64,000 nt of DNA from NCBI GenBank assembly GCA_017857395.1, contig JAFMDF010000003.1, positions 1 to 64,000 of the forward strand. Direction: 5' to 3'. The notes below the pieces were generated by a model. That model was not told the DNA's origin. It did no database searches and saw only the letters and a program-made list of their open reading frames with translations. Numbering within the stretch: the first letter of the stretch is position 1; every line of letters starts with the position of its first letter. Shown here one piece after another: positions 43,497 to 51,955 of this stretch. The stretch comes from Bacteroidota bacterium. Its GTDB lineage: Bacteria; Bacteroidota; Bacteroidia; Chitinophagales; Saprospiraceae. The translations under genes and the position numbers were made by a program.

Positions 43497-44978
43497 ATGA
43501 AGAGAATATCAATCCTATACACCCTTATCTTAATTTTTGCCCTATCGAGTAATGCTCAGAGAAGTAGACAATTACCCATTGATACGATGGTCGTAACCAA
43601 TCATGCATTGAGCGTAAAAGGGCAACAAATCAATTATACAGCCACTACGGGGACTCAACCAGTTTGGGATGAAGACGGACAGCCAATTGCCTCCTTATTT
43701 TATACTTATTACGAAAGAAAAGGTATTGCGAATAATGCGACTAGACCATTGATTATTTCTTTTAATGGTGGCCCGGGTTCTGCTTCTGTTTGGATGCATG
43801 TAGCTTACACAGGTCCAAGAATCTTAGAAATTGATGATGAAGGATTTCCTATCCAACCTTATGGCATTAGAAAGAATCCACATTCTATTATTGATGTAGC
43901 AGACATTGTTTTTGTGAATCCTGTGAATACAGGTTATTCTAGAATCGTAGGTAAAGATGTAGATAAAAAGAAGTTTTTTGGCGTCAATGCGGATATTAAA
44001 TACCTTGCGGAATGGGTGAATACCTTTGTGACTAGAAATGATAGATGGCGGTCTCCCAAATATTTAATTGGGGAAAGTTATGGCACGACAAGAGTGTCAG
44101 GTTTAGCATTAGAATTGCAGAATCGCCAATGGATGTATTTGAATGGGGTAATTTTAGTCTCGCCAACTAGTTTAGGGGTGAAGAGAGATGGACCAGTTGG
44201 AGCAGCGAATAGATTGCCTTATTTCACTGCAGCAGCTTGGTATCATAAAGCTTTACCACCTGAACTACAACAAAGAGATTTAACAGATTTATTACCAGAA
44301 GTTGAAAGCTATACCATTAATGAATTAATGCCTGCTTTGGCAAAAGGCGGCTTTATCGATGATGCAAAGCGAAAAGAAGTAGCTGTTCAAATGTCAAAAT
44401 ATTCAGGTATTTCTGAAAAAGCTATTTTACAAAACAATTTAGATATTTCGCCTTCTTTTTTCTGGAAGGAACTATTACGGGAGGAAGGATATACCGTAGG
44501 TCGATTAGATTCAAGGTATAAAGGACTCGATAAAAGTGATGCGGGGACTAGACCTGATTTTAATTCTGAGCTAACTTCTTGGCTACATTCTTTTACGCCA
44601 GCTATCAATTATTATTTAAGAAATGACTTGAAATTTAAGACAGATATTAAATATAATATGTTTGGCCCTGTTCGACCTTGGGATAGAAGTGGAGATAATA
44701 CGGGCGAAAATTTAAGACAAGCCATGGCACAAAATCCTTACTTAAATGTAATGGTGCAATCAGGTTATTATGATGGCGCAACGCAATATTTCGATGCTAA
44801 ATATACGATGTGGCAATTAGATCCAAGTGGAAAAATGAAAGACCGACTTCGATTTGAAGGTTACCGCAGTGGGCACATGATGTATTTAAGACAAGAAGAT
44901 TTAGCTTCCGCCAATGACCATATTCGGGATTTTATTACAAAAAGTTTACCAAAGCCTGGTCAACCAGCGAAGTATTAA
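43497..44978 (+). CDS. S10-family serine carboxypeptidase-like protein
   Basis: 493 residues. A signal peptide ends near 'LSSNAQ' (residue 20). The alpha/beta hydrolase core has 'FNGGPGSASVWMH' near residue 92, the nucleophile 'GESYGTTR' near residue 195, the acid in 'QSGYYDGATQ' near residue 425 and the histidine in 'YRSGHMMY' near residue 460. All three triad positions of carboxypeptidase Y-type enzymes are present. It should remove C-terminal residues from peptides in the periplasm or outside. It is probably transcribed from the promoter at 43427. Confidence 0.9.
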   Translation: MKRISILYTLILIFALSSNAQRSRQLPIDTMVVTNHALSVKGQQINYTATTGTQPVWDEDGQPIASLFYTYYERKGIANNATRPLIISFNGGPGSASVWMHVAYTGPRILEIDDEGFPIQPYGIRKNPHSIIDVADIVFVNPVNTGYSRIVGKDVDKKKFFGVNADIKYLAEWVNTFVTRNDRWRSPKYLIGESYGTTRVSGLALELQNRQWMYLNGVILVSPTSLGVKRDGPVGAANRLPYFTAAAWYHKALPPELQQRDLTDLLPEVESYTINELMPALAKGGFIDDAKRKEVAVQMSKYSGISEKAILQNNLDISPSFFWKELLREEGYTVGRLDSRYKGLDKSDAGTRPDFNSELTSWLHSFTPAINYYLRNDLKFKTDIKYNMFGPVRPWDRSGDNTGENLRQAMAQNPYLNVMVQSGYYDGATQYFDAKYTMWQLDPSGKMKDRLRFEGYRSGHMMYLRQEDLASANDHIRDFITKSLPKPGQPAKY

Positions 44979-45115
44979 ATTGTTATAAATATACATTAAC
45001 ATAGCACAGACATTCCCCGATGTTAGGGATTAAAACTTATCTGTGATAAAAAGTGGGTCGATTATCATTTATTTGTTAATCGCCTCGCAAATAGTCTATT
45101 CTAAAGAAAAGGAAA

Positions 45116-45340
45116 ATGTCTAAAACAGCAACAACTATCATTGGTTTTTTATTATTTATAATCGGAGGCTTAGCCCTAGTATTAAGTTTAATTGGCGTCC
45201 AATTATCCTATTTAACTTGGATTGATAAACCAAGTCTATTATTAGGTTTTGTCATCCGCTTATTGATGATTTTAGGAGGAATTGTAATGGTAGTTTTGGC
45301 TCGGACTGATTGGAGAGAAGATGAAGAATTAATGGAATAA
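45116..45340 (+). CDS. Small two-span membrane protein
   Basis: 74 residues with two membrane spans (about 5-27, 'ATTIIGFLLFIIGGLALVLS', and about 42-62, 'LLGFVIRLLMILGGIVMVVL') and a charged cytoplasmic tail ('WREDEELME'). I do not recognise a family. It stands alone on the plus strand and ends at a strong bidirectional hairpin shared with the convergent TPR gene. Confidence 0.65.
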   Translation: MSKTATTIIGFLLFIIGGLALVLSLIGVQLSYLTWIDKPSLLLGFVIRLLMILGGIVMVVLARTDWREDEELME

Positions 45341-45376
45341 ATTATTAGACACACCAACCAATACCCGCAAGAAAAC

Positions 45377-45412
45377 AAGAAAGGGATGTAATATGCATTA
45401 CATCCCTTTCTT
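45377..45412. terminator. Bidirectional hairpin terminator
   Basis: A perfect 16-bp stem (AAGAAAGGGATGTAAT, 45377-45392, with 45397-45412) and four-base loop lies between the small membrane protein and the TPR gene, which converge. Purine-rich and pyrimidine-rich stretches make the stem usable from either side. Confidence 0.75.
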
Positions 45413-45436
45413 AGTCTTTATAGAGAAAAAAATTAA

Positions 45437-46246
45437 TTAAGCACCACCTAATTCCTTTACTTTAAAATCAGCATTTGCCTTATATTTTTCTCCTGTAATT
45501 TTCTTGTAAGCAGCTAAAGCATCTGCTTTTTTGCCAGTCGCCTCTAAAATATTTCCTTGCGCCCAGTAGTATTTATCTGGAACAGCCGTTCCAGCAGCTG
45601 CTGTTAAGTCAACCGCTTTAACAATATGAGTAGCTGCAGTAGCATTGTCTTTTGTTTTTGAGAAAGATTGAGCTAAGTAATAATGTACATTACCCGCTTC
45701 TTTTAGTTCTAAATGCGCTTTTCCAGCTTCAATAGCCCCTGCATAGTTTTTTCCAGAATATAATTTACCAACAATACTACCTGCTTTTTTAACTAATTGA
45801 ACAGCACGGTCTGCTTTTCCACTCTTTTCGGCTAAGTCCGCTGCAGCGATGTAAGCTTTTACAGCTGCTGTTTTTTCTCCTTTTCCATCTAAAGCTTGCG
45901 CTTTACCCATGAAATTGGAAGAGTAAGTTGGATTTAATTCGATGCCTCGGTCAAATAAAGTCAATGCTTCATCATAAGCTTTTGCTTTTCTTTTTTGAGA
46001 ACCTAAGTTATAGGCTGCTTTAGCGCCATTTTTCTTAGCCAGCGTAACTACTTTTTCATTGCCTTCTGTTTCTGCTGCTTTTAAAGCTGCTTCGATTTGG
46101 GGATAACCTGCTTCATAATCTTTTGCTTTCAAACTTGCTAATCCTTTGTTGTACAAACTAGCTGCGGTGGCATCTTGGGCAGATAAAGAAGTAAGTAGTC
46201 CAAGTGTTAATACAAATACTAATGTTCCTTTTGTTAAAAAATTCAT
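45437..46246 (-). CDS. Exported TPR-repeat protein
   Basis: 269 residues from the ATG at 46246, chosen because a signal peptide then follows directly ('TLVFVLTLGLLTSLSAQ', about 7-23); the ORF-track start is eight codons earlier. The remainder is almost all TPR-type helical repeats, rich in Ala/Lys ('LNPTYSSNFMGKAQALDGKG' near residue 105, 'VHYYLAQSFSKTKDNATAA' near residue 190). It is probably a periplasmic scaffold for protein partners. No specific partner can be named. Confidence 0.82.
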   Translation of the reverse strand: MNFLTKGTLVFVLTLGLLTSLSAQDATAASLYNKGLASLKAKDYEAGYPQIEAALKAAETEGNEKVVTLAKKNGAKAAYNLGSQKRKAKAYDEALTLFDRGIELNPTYSSNFMGKAQALDGKGEKTAAVKAYIAAADLAEKSGKADRAVQLVKKAGSIVGKLYSGKNYAGAIEAGKAHLELKEAGNVHYYLAQSFSKTKDNATAATHIVKAVDLTAAAGTAVPDKYYWAQGNILEATGKKADALAAYKKITGEKYKANADFKVKELGGA

Positions 46247-46429
46247 GGAAAGTTGTTTCAATAAATACATAAATAGAAAATTGTTTTTGATTTAAAAAAT
46301 AAAATTTTGTTAGGGTAGTTTTCAAAACGGGCAAATTAAAAAAATGATTGGGAAAATTATGTTAAGATGACTTTAAAGTTTTAATTTTTTTCTTTTTGCG
46401 TAAGGTTTCGGACTTATTCATTGCAATCC

Positions 46430-46459
46430 TTGGACTTCCTTACAATTATTCTATTTTTG
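46430..46459 (+). promoter_or_regulatory. Promoter for ilvA
   Basis: TTG (46430-46432) and TATTTTTG (46452-46459) are 19 bases apart. Transcription should begin near 46465, exactly where the leader hairpin starts. Confidence 0.5.
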
Positions 46460-46464
46460 CTTTT

Positions 46465-46525
46465 TTGTATAAAGGGACTTCCATTCCCTATAATTTTTTG
46501 GGGAATTGAAGTTCCCCCTATACAA
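46465..46525 (+). promoter_or_regulatory. Hairpin filling the ilvA mRNA leader
   Basis: Left arm 46465-46488 (TTGTATAAAGGGACTTCCAT and following) is largely complementary to 46500-46525. The structure would occupy nearly the whole predicted leader and end eight bases before the ilvA ATG. It could therefore control ribosome access or transcription. No leader peptide with an ATG is present. It is the one long dyad in this window that stands before a gene instead of after a stop codon. Confidence 0.5.
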
Positions 46526-46533
46526 TATAAAAC

Positions 46534-47790
46534 ATGAAGCAAACCGAATTAATTTCTGTAGAAAATATATACAAAGCAAAGGTCAGACTTAAAAATGTGG
46601 CAATAAAAACACCTTTGATGCACAATCATTTTTATTCTGAAAAGTATGAAGCTAATATCTACTTTAAAAGAGAGGACTTGCAAGTCGTTCGTTCGTATAA
46701 AATTCGAGGCGCTTATAATAAGATGGCAAGTTTATCTAAGGAGGAATTAAGCAAAGGTATCGTCTGTGCGAGCGCTGGCAATCATGCCCAAGGCGTTGCT
46801 TTTGCCTGTCAAGCGTTGAAGGTTAACGGGAAGATTTATATGCCCAGTACAACGCCTAAACAGAAAATTAAAAAAGTAAAATCTTTTGGGAAGGAATATG
46901 TCGAAGTACTATTGATAGGAGATACTTTTGATGATTCTTATGCAGAGGCGAGGAAAGATTCAGAAGCTAATAATTTAGCCTTTATACATCCTTTTAATGA
47001 TGAAAAAGTAATTGAAGGACAAGGAACTGTGGGGTTAGAAATACTGGAAGATTGCGACAGAGATATTGATTATATTTTTGTAGCTATCGGTGGCGGTGGC
47101 ATTATTTCGGGATTAGGTAGTTATTTTAAACAAATGAGCCCTACTACCAAAATTATTGGAGTTGAACCAGCAGGTGCACCAGGCATGAAAACCTCTTTAG
47201 ATAAAGGAGAAGTCGTTACTTTAGAAACAATGGATGTTTTTGTGGACGGAGCAGCCGTCCGTAGGGTAGGGGATTTAAATTTTAAAATCTGCCAACAAGT
47301 AGTCGATGATATTATTATTGTTCCCGAAGGAAAGGTTTGCACGACTATTTTAGAATTGTATAATGAAGAAGCCATCGTTGTTGAACCCGCAGGCGCCTTG
47401 TCAATAGGTGCATTAGATTTTTATAAAGAAGAAATAAAAGGTAAAACGGTTGTTTGTTTAATTGGTGGAGGTAATAATGACATCACAAGGATGGAGGATA
47501 TTAAGGAGCGGTCTTTATTATACGAAGGAATCAAGCATTATTTTATCATTCGATTTCCCCAAAGAACAGGTGCTTTAAGACAATTTTTGAATGATGTATT
47601 AGGCCCAAATGATGATATTACGCACTTTGAATACAGTAAAAAAAATAATAAAAGTGCAGGTCCTGCTTTGGTTGGGATAGAGCTGAAAAAGAAAGGAGAT
47701 TATGAGGGGTTAATTGCTCGGATGAAAGAATATCAGATTGATTACCAGACGATTAATGACCAGAAAATGTTGTTTAATTTTTTGGTGTAA
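46534..47790 (+). CDS. ilvA: Threonine ammonia-lyase (threonine deaminase)
   Basis: 418 residues. The PLP-lysine segment 'RSYKIRGAYNKM' occurs near residue 54, 'SAGNHAQGVA' near residue 82, the phosphate-binding 'AIGGGGIISGL' near residue 187 and 'CLIGGGNND' near residue 308. A C-terminal ACT-like regulatory part follows (about 330-418). This is the shorter form with one regulatory domain. It converts threonine to 2-oxobutanoate and ammonia for isoleucine synthesis. No other ilv genes are adjacent. Expression may depend on the leader hairpin just upstream. Confidence 0.93.
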   Translation: MKQTELISVENIYKAKVRLKNVAIKTPLMHNHFYSEKYEANIYFKREDLQVVRSYKIRGAYNKMASLSKEELSKGIVCASAGNHAQGVAFACQALKVNGKIYMPSTTPKQKIKKVKSFGKEYVEVLLIGDTFDDSYAEARKDSEANNLAFIHPFNDEKVIEGQGTVGLEILEDCDRDIDYIFVAIGGGGIISGLGSYFKQMSPTTKIIGVEPAGAPGMKTSLDKGEVVTLETMDVFVDGAAVRRVGDLNFKICQQVVDDIIIVPEGKVCTTILELYNEEAIVVEPAGALSIGALDFYKEEIKGKTVVCLIGGGNNDITRMEDIKERSLLYEGIKHYFIIRFPQRTGALRQFLNDVLGPNDDITHFEYSKKNNKSAGPALVGIELKKKGDYEGLIARMKEYQIDYQTINDQKMLFNFLV

Positions 47791-47817
47791 ATAAAAGATA
47801 ATTTTTTGACGCTGATT

Positions 47818-47890
47818 AACCGTAGCTTGGACATTCTTGTTCGAGCAGTCGTATTAGATGTGCTCGGACAAGAATGTCCAAGCTACGGTT
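47818..47890. repeat. Long dyad, GTAGCTTAG family, copy 3
   Basis: Arms 47818-47847 and 47861-47890 pair at 29 of 30 bases (one T-G wobble), with a 13-base loop. The left arm begins AACCGTAGCTTGGACATTCT. It lies between the stop codons of convergent ilvA (47790) and arsM (47906), with no T-tract on either side. Confidence 0.85.
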
Positions 47891-47905
47891 AGTATAGTAT
47901 ATCGC

Positions 47906-48790
47906 CTAACAACAGCCACTATTAGGGTCACAAACAGCGCCTTGGTCAAACCCTAAATCAATAGCTTTATACGTAGATGACTTCCCTTTCTTTTGTGCAA
48001 AAACAGTAATACTAAAAATACCAGTTGTTCCATTCTTAAAAGAAGCCAATGCCTCCCCATCTAAATAATTTGTCAAAATATCATCAGGAATAATGATAGG
48101 CTTTTCTTTTTGAATAGTAATATTGGTGAAACCTGCTTCGGTAATTAAGTTCATGTAATCGTCCTTCTGAATAGCTCCAGCCACACAACCTGCATACATT
48201 TCTGCACTTTGTTGCAAAGCATCAGGTAATTCCCCTTTTAAGACAATATCTGAAATACTAAAATGTCCACCTGGTTTTAAAATTCGCTGAATTTCATTGA
48301 AGATTTTATCCTTTGCAGGCAATAAATTGAGTACACAATTACTGACCACCACATCAACTGTTCCATCAGAAATAGGCATTTCTTCAATGTCGCCATAACG
48401 AAATTCTACATTATTAAAACCCATTTTATCGGCATTCGTTCTGGCTTTCTTAATCATTTCTGTTACAAAATCTACACCGATGACTTTTCCAGTTGGGCCT
48501 GTTTCATGCCGAGCTACAAAAGCATCATTCCCTGCCCCTGAACCTAAATCCACTACTGTATCACCTGCTTTAATTTTTGCAAATTGAGTAGGTAGACCAC
48601 ACCCTAAACCTAAATCTGCATCTTTTACATGTCCTTCTAACTCACTATAATCATCGGTCATGATATTATACACTTCTTTGGAAGATTCCCCTGCACCACA
48701 ACAAGAAGACAAATTAACTTTGATTTCTTGATTAGCTATTTGACTATATTTTTCTTTGACTAAATTTTTTAAATCTGTTGCTGTATCCAT
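47906..48790 (-). CDS. arsM: Arsenite S-adenosylmethyltransferase
   Basis: 294 residues. The SAM-binding core shows 'VVDLGSGAGNDAFVA' near residue 95 and 'VEFRYGDIEEMP' near residue 145. Conserved cysteines of ArsM appear in 'LGLGCGLPTQFA' near residue 83, 'VVSNCVLNLL' near residue 165 and 'YAGCVAGAI' near residue 214. There are extra cysteine clusters near both ends ('SSCCGAG' near residue 28, 'CDPNSGCC' at the C-terminus). It methylates trivalent arsenic, in the cytoplasm. It is not in an ars operon, and converges on ilvA. Confidence 0.93.
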   Translation of the reverse strand: MDTATDLKNLVKEKYSQIANQEIKVNLSSCCGAGESSKEVYNIMTDDYSELEGHVKDADLGLGCGLPTQFAKIKAGDTVVDLGSGAGNDAFVARHETGPTGKVIGVDFVTEMIKKARTNADKMGFNNVEFRYGDIEEMPISDGTVDVVVSNCVLNLLPAKDKIFNEIQRILKPGGHFSISDIVLKGELPDALQQSAEMYAGCVAGAIQKDDYMNLITEAGFTNITIQKEKPIIIPDDILTNYLDGEALASFKNGTTGIFSITVFAQKKGKSSTYKAIDLGFDQGAVCDPNSGCC

Positions 48791-48953
48791 GGTTAATTTT
48801 GAATGAATGAATTTTGAATCTAGAACCCTTGAATTGTTGATAATAATAAAGCCCCTTAAATAAATAAGCCTTAAACAGGTAAAGTTACCAAATTCAAGGC
48901 TTATAATAAAGTACTGAGGATGGCAGATTCAGTATCTACAAAATGTAAGTTCT

Positions 48954-49068
48954 AAACTACATCCTGTTAATCCTGAAAAATAAAGCTAACCCATCCGCTT
49001 TGCGGTTCACTTCCTTGAATGTTCCCCGAACATTCATCCTTCGGAATCGGTCGCTCATCCTGTAGTTT
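48954..49068. other. Structured intergenic region with several hairpins
   Basis: AAACTACA (48954-48961) is complementary to TGTAGTTT (49061-49068), which reaches the stop codon of the upstream gene on the minus strand. Between these arms are perfect small hairpins at 48995-49005 (CCGC-TTT-GCGG), 49017-49035 (GAATGTTC-CCC-GAACATTC) and 49037-49045 (TCC-TTC-GGA). The region is richer in GC than nearby spacers. It could be a structured RNA or a dispersed repeat; the sequence resembles no RNA family I can name. Confidence 0.5.
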
Positions 49069-50857
49069 ATTTCATAGATAATTTCTTTCTATCCTTATCA
49101 TATTCAAAACTCATATAACCAATCAACATCTCATCAAAAGAGAAATCTCCCCAATACACCGTTTTTTCAGGTGCAGGATTAAAGCTATTCTGAGCAGAAT
49201 TATCAAATACGGCATCTACATAAATGACCGTTCTAGCAGGAATTTTCTTAGGCTCTTTAAAATTGTACCCTCTCTGCCAGTTGAAACTATAATTCGGTAC
49301 ATTTAATAGGACTTCTTTGGTGCCATCAGGATAAAGCGCCGTAAATTTCATCGCTTTACCTCTAAAGTGCATGTGAGGGAACAAAGCATATAAAGTAGCA
49401 TCATGTTCAAATAATTGCTTGGCTTTATTTTCATAATTTCCTTCACCAGCAGGAATTTGTAGTTTAGGATTGAAAGCACCAACCATTAAATATTCATTTT
49501 CTGGTTGCTTGTCTGTAAAATAGAGACCTACTTTTGATTGGTCAGCTTGCGCCTTTCCATTGGTTGTATAGTGCATTTGGAAATGCAATTTTGACCCTTT
49601 AGGAATCACCCGTCCCGTATTTGCTGGGAAGACTTCTGTTTCCCCTCCTGGTGCCCAAGCAGCTAATAATCCATCCAACCAAGGGCTTTCTCTATCAATT
49701 GGTTCCATGAAGCCTTCAGGGTATATAACACTGACCAAAACATGGTGCAAAACTTCTCGATTACCTGGTAATACTTGGAAACCCGTTGCCCAAATATCTT
49801 TATCTAATTTAACTTCATGCTCTTGGTAGCGATAATCGACGACTCCATTTGCAGGAATTTCTTCATTATTTAAAGTAAAAACCATATCTGGTTGACCTTG
49901 ATCCCATGTTGGGGCAACTGCAGTATAAGCAGCTAAAGGGTCTTTTTCTCCTTCTGCCTTTTTAGCACCCGCATCAATCCAATGTACTAAAGTCTGTAAT
50001 TCTTTGGTCGTTAAAGATAAATCTTGTTCCCATAAACCATAATGTGGATCTGCATGCCAAGGCGGCATTCTTTTAGTTCTTAAAACTTCTCTCATCATAT
50101 TTGACCAACCAAAAACGGTTTCATAATTCTTCATTTGCCAAGGCGCAATACCACCTTCTACATGACACTTCATACATTTTGCGACCAAAATTGGCGCAAC
50201 ATCATGTTCATAAGAAATGGAAGCAAATGCAGCAGGGTCATCGTGTAACCTTTTAATCAAACAACCTTTTCCTTTAACCAAAGTTTCTACAGGCAATTCA
50301 TCTTTTAACTGCGCATTGATAGCATCTACTAAATAATGTTTGTCGGCATCATCTCTTTGACTTTCGTAACCAATTCTATCATTAATTGGCCCTCTATAAA
50401 TGACGGTCCAAGTCGAAGGGTCTAATACAATCGCCTCATTTGTTCGGTGTAATTGTAAAGCTTCCGCTACTAATTGCGACTCATCTTTTAAGATAGAAAA
50501 ATCCATATCAAATTCTTCCGCTTCTTTCTGAATGGCTGCTCTATCATCTTGTACACTTGAATTAAGCATAAAAAACTTAACGCCCTTTCCTTTAAATTGT
50601 CGTCGAACAGATTTTAAATCAGTTACCGCATTTCTATTGATTGGACAAGAATTTTGTTGGACATATAACACCACCGCTTTCGCATCACTATAATAGTACA
50701 AAGTATGAAATTCTCCATTTTGATCATGCAAACCAAAGTTAGGTGCTTCTAAATCCATATCTACTTGTACTTCTGGCCCATCTGAATTTTGGCAAGCAGC
50801 GACTAGGAAAATTAATCCAAATAATAATAAAAAGGGTGATTTAAAAAGACGATTCAT
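49067..50857 (-). CDS. Lipoprotein: redoxin, haem-binding motif and copper-monooxygenase-like domain
   Basis: 596 residues. The signal ends in a lipobox ('LVAAC' near residue 21). A peroxiredoxin-like domain (about 35-190) has a single catalytic-type Cys in 'QNSCPINR'. A 'AKCMKCHVEGG' c-type haem motif (CxxCH) lies near residue 228. The C-terminal 300 residues resemble the copper type II ascorbate-dependent monooxygenase fold, with histidines in 'EVLHHVLVSV' near residue 365, 'LHFQMHYTT' near residue 420 and 'LFPHMHFRG' near residue 495. This points to an extracytoplasmic electron-transfer or oxidation role. The three-part fusion is seen in Bacteroidota genomes; the substrate is unknown. Confidence 0.85.
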   Translation of the reverse strand: MNRLFKSPFLLLFGLIFLVAACQNSDGPEVQVDMDLEAPNFGLHDQNGEFHTLYYYSDAKAVVLYVQQNSCPINRNAVTDLKSVRRQFKGKGVKFFMLNSSVQDDRAAIQKEAEEFDMDFSILKDESQLVAEALQLHRTNEAIVLDPSTWTVIYRGPINDRIGYESQRDDADKHYLVDAINAQLKDELPVETLVKGKGCLIKRLHDDPAAFASISYEHDVAPILVAKCMKCHVEGGIAPWQMKNYETVFGWSNMMREVLRTKRMPPWHADPHYGLWEQDLSLTTKELQTLVHWIDAGAKKAEGEKDPLAAYTAVAPTWDQGQPDMVFTLNNEEIPANGVVDYRYQEHEVKLDKDIWATGFQVLPGNREVLHHVLVSVIYPEGFMEPIDRESPWLDGLLAAWAPGGETEVFPANTGRVIPKGSKLHFQMHYTTNGKAQADQSKVGLYFTDKQPENEYLMVGAFNPKLQIPAGEGNYENKAKQLFEHDATLYALFPHMHFRGKAMKFTALYPDGTKEVLLNVPNYSFNWQRGYNFKEPKKIPARTVIYVDAVFDNSAQNSFNPAPEKTVYWGDFSFDEMLIGYMSFEYDKDRKKLSMK

Positions 50858-51256
50858 TTTGTGAGATTTTGATTGATTTGTATTTGAAAGGTACGAATTT
50901 AAGTACTTATAGAACTCTAATTCCTACAATTACTTGTTGTTAGTATAAACGTTTTTTGAATAAGAAAGTTATCCAATACCAAATTTATGGAAATCTTCCT
51001 ATTAAATCCGATTTAATAGCCTGATTTGTATTTTTTTTCAGGTAAAGGGGAGAAAATGGGCGTTTAACTGTTTATTGTAGCTTAGCAGGCTGACCGAGAA
51101 TGGGCGATTTGCTAAATTTTAAAATTTAGTAAATCTCTATAACTGGATTTCAATGGAATCAAGATTTAGTAAATCAGGAGTTCTCGGTTCTAGTCTGAGA
51201 AGCGAATATTTAGATTCTCTAAGATTTGAAAGTCACCAAACGCCCGAATGAACGGC
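50858..51256. other. 399-base intergenic region
   Basis: It separates the start of the redoxin/copper protein gene from the stop of the DUF2459 gene, both on the minus strand. The right two-thirds holds the compound repeat described at 51077-51203. A CAAATTTA element (minus-strand TAAATTTG, near 50979-50986) could be a -7 box for the redoxin/copper gene, but no -33 partner was found. No convincing gene is present. Confidence 0.5.
51077..51203. repeat. Degenerate compound dyad with nested palindrome
   Basis: The left end (GTAGCTTAG, 51077-51085) matches the GTAGCTTAG family. ACCGAGAA (51093-51100) pairs with 51181-51188. Inside lies a 30-base palindrome without loop (51106-51135, one mismatch: GATTTGCTAAATTTT with its complement), and a further GATTTAGTAAATC at 51163-51175. 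It looks like a GAYTTRCTAAR element inserted in, or built into, a decayed GTAGCTTAG dyad. Confidence 0.6.
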
Positions 51257-51937
51257 TTACGATTTCTGATATTGATAAAAAATTCCTTTGTCAAAAGGTG
51301 TCCAAAAACTTGCTTTTTGTCCCGCTGCTTTTAAAGCTCGATTGGTCCAACTATTACAGGTATGGAAGAAGCTATAACTACCCGTTGCATCATAGAAAGC
51401 ATCAGAATCGGTATAAACAGCATCAGTTTTTATATGGGTAACTTCTCCGTTTTTTTGTCGAATTAAATCTTTTTGTATAAAGTCAATCAATCGTTGGTAT
51501 TGATTGTTAGAAATGTCAATTTTAACGCAAGTTTCTCCTTCTTGCATCGTTCGATAATAGGTGGCATGTATAGCTGCGGTACTTAATCCTGTTGCTGCTT
51601 TAAAGGCGGTACTAAATTTTAATTCTGCCCAAGTTGGTGTATCTAAGTAAAAACCTTTATCGCCCCAACCGATGGAAATAAAATTATAATCGGTTCGTTT
51701 GCCCTTGGTATTTTCAAATTTTAATTGTTGACTCCAATCAATTTGAGGTGTTTTAATGGGCATCACTAAATCGGTATGCACGCCATTGGTTAAAATGTAG
51801 ATAGACAAATCATCTTTAGCATTCGCTTCTTCAGCTATTCCAATTCTGCCTAAGCCTAAGCCCGCTAAGACATAAAGCGCAACAAATCCAACCAAACTTA
51901 AAATGGCGAAGCCTGTAATTTTGAGTAGTTTTTTCAT
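51257..51937 (-). CDS. DUF2459 (TIGR02117-like) membrane-anchored protein
   Basis: 226 residues from the ATG at 51937; the ORF-track start seven codons earlier lies at the edge of a hairpin repeat. One N-terminal membrane span (about 5-27) precedes the DUF2459 domain, recognised by 'YILTNGVHTDLVMPI' near residue 48, 'ISIGWGDKGFYL' near residue 88 and 'CNSWTNRALKAAG' near residue 195. The conserved His and Cys suggest a papain-like fold, but no activity is established for the family. It is the last gene of the minus-strand efflux series. Confidence 0.82.
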   Translation of the reverse strand: MKKLLKITGFAILSLVGFVALYVLAGLGLGRIGIAEEANAKDDLSIYILTNGVHTDLVMPIKTPQIDWSQQLKFENTKGKRTDYNFISIGWGDKGFYLDTPTWAELKFSTAFKAATGLSTAAIHATYYRTMQEGETCVKIDISNNQYQRLIDFIQKDLIRQKNGEVTHIKTDAVYTDSDAFYDATGSYSFFHTCNSWTNRALKAAGQKASFWTPFDKGIFYQYQKS

Positions 51938-51955
51938 AGTATATTGTTGGTCTAT

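Noticed and set aside
45005-45045. CACAGA...TCTGTG hairpin after the S10 gene
   Set aside because: Six-bp arms with a 29-base interior are close to chance in this composition.
48954-49055. 33-codon minus-strand frame (MSDRFRRMNVRG...)
   Set aside because: It coincides exactly with the multi-hairpin spacer, so the structure explains the sequence better; no ribosome site or homology is recognised.
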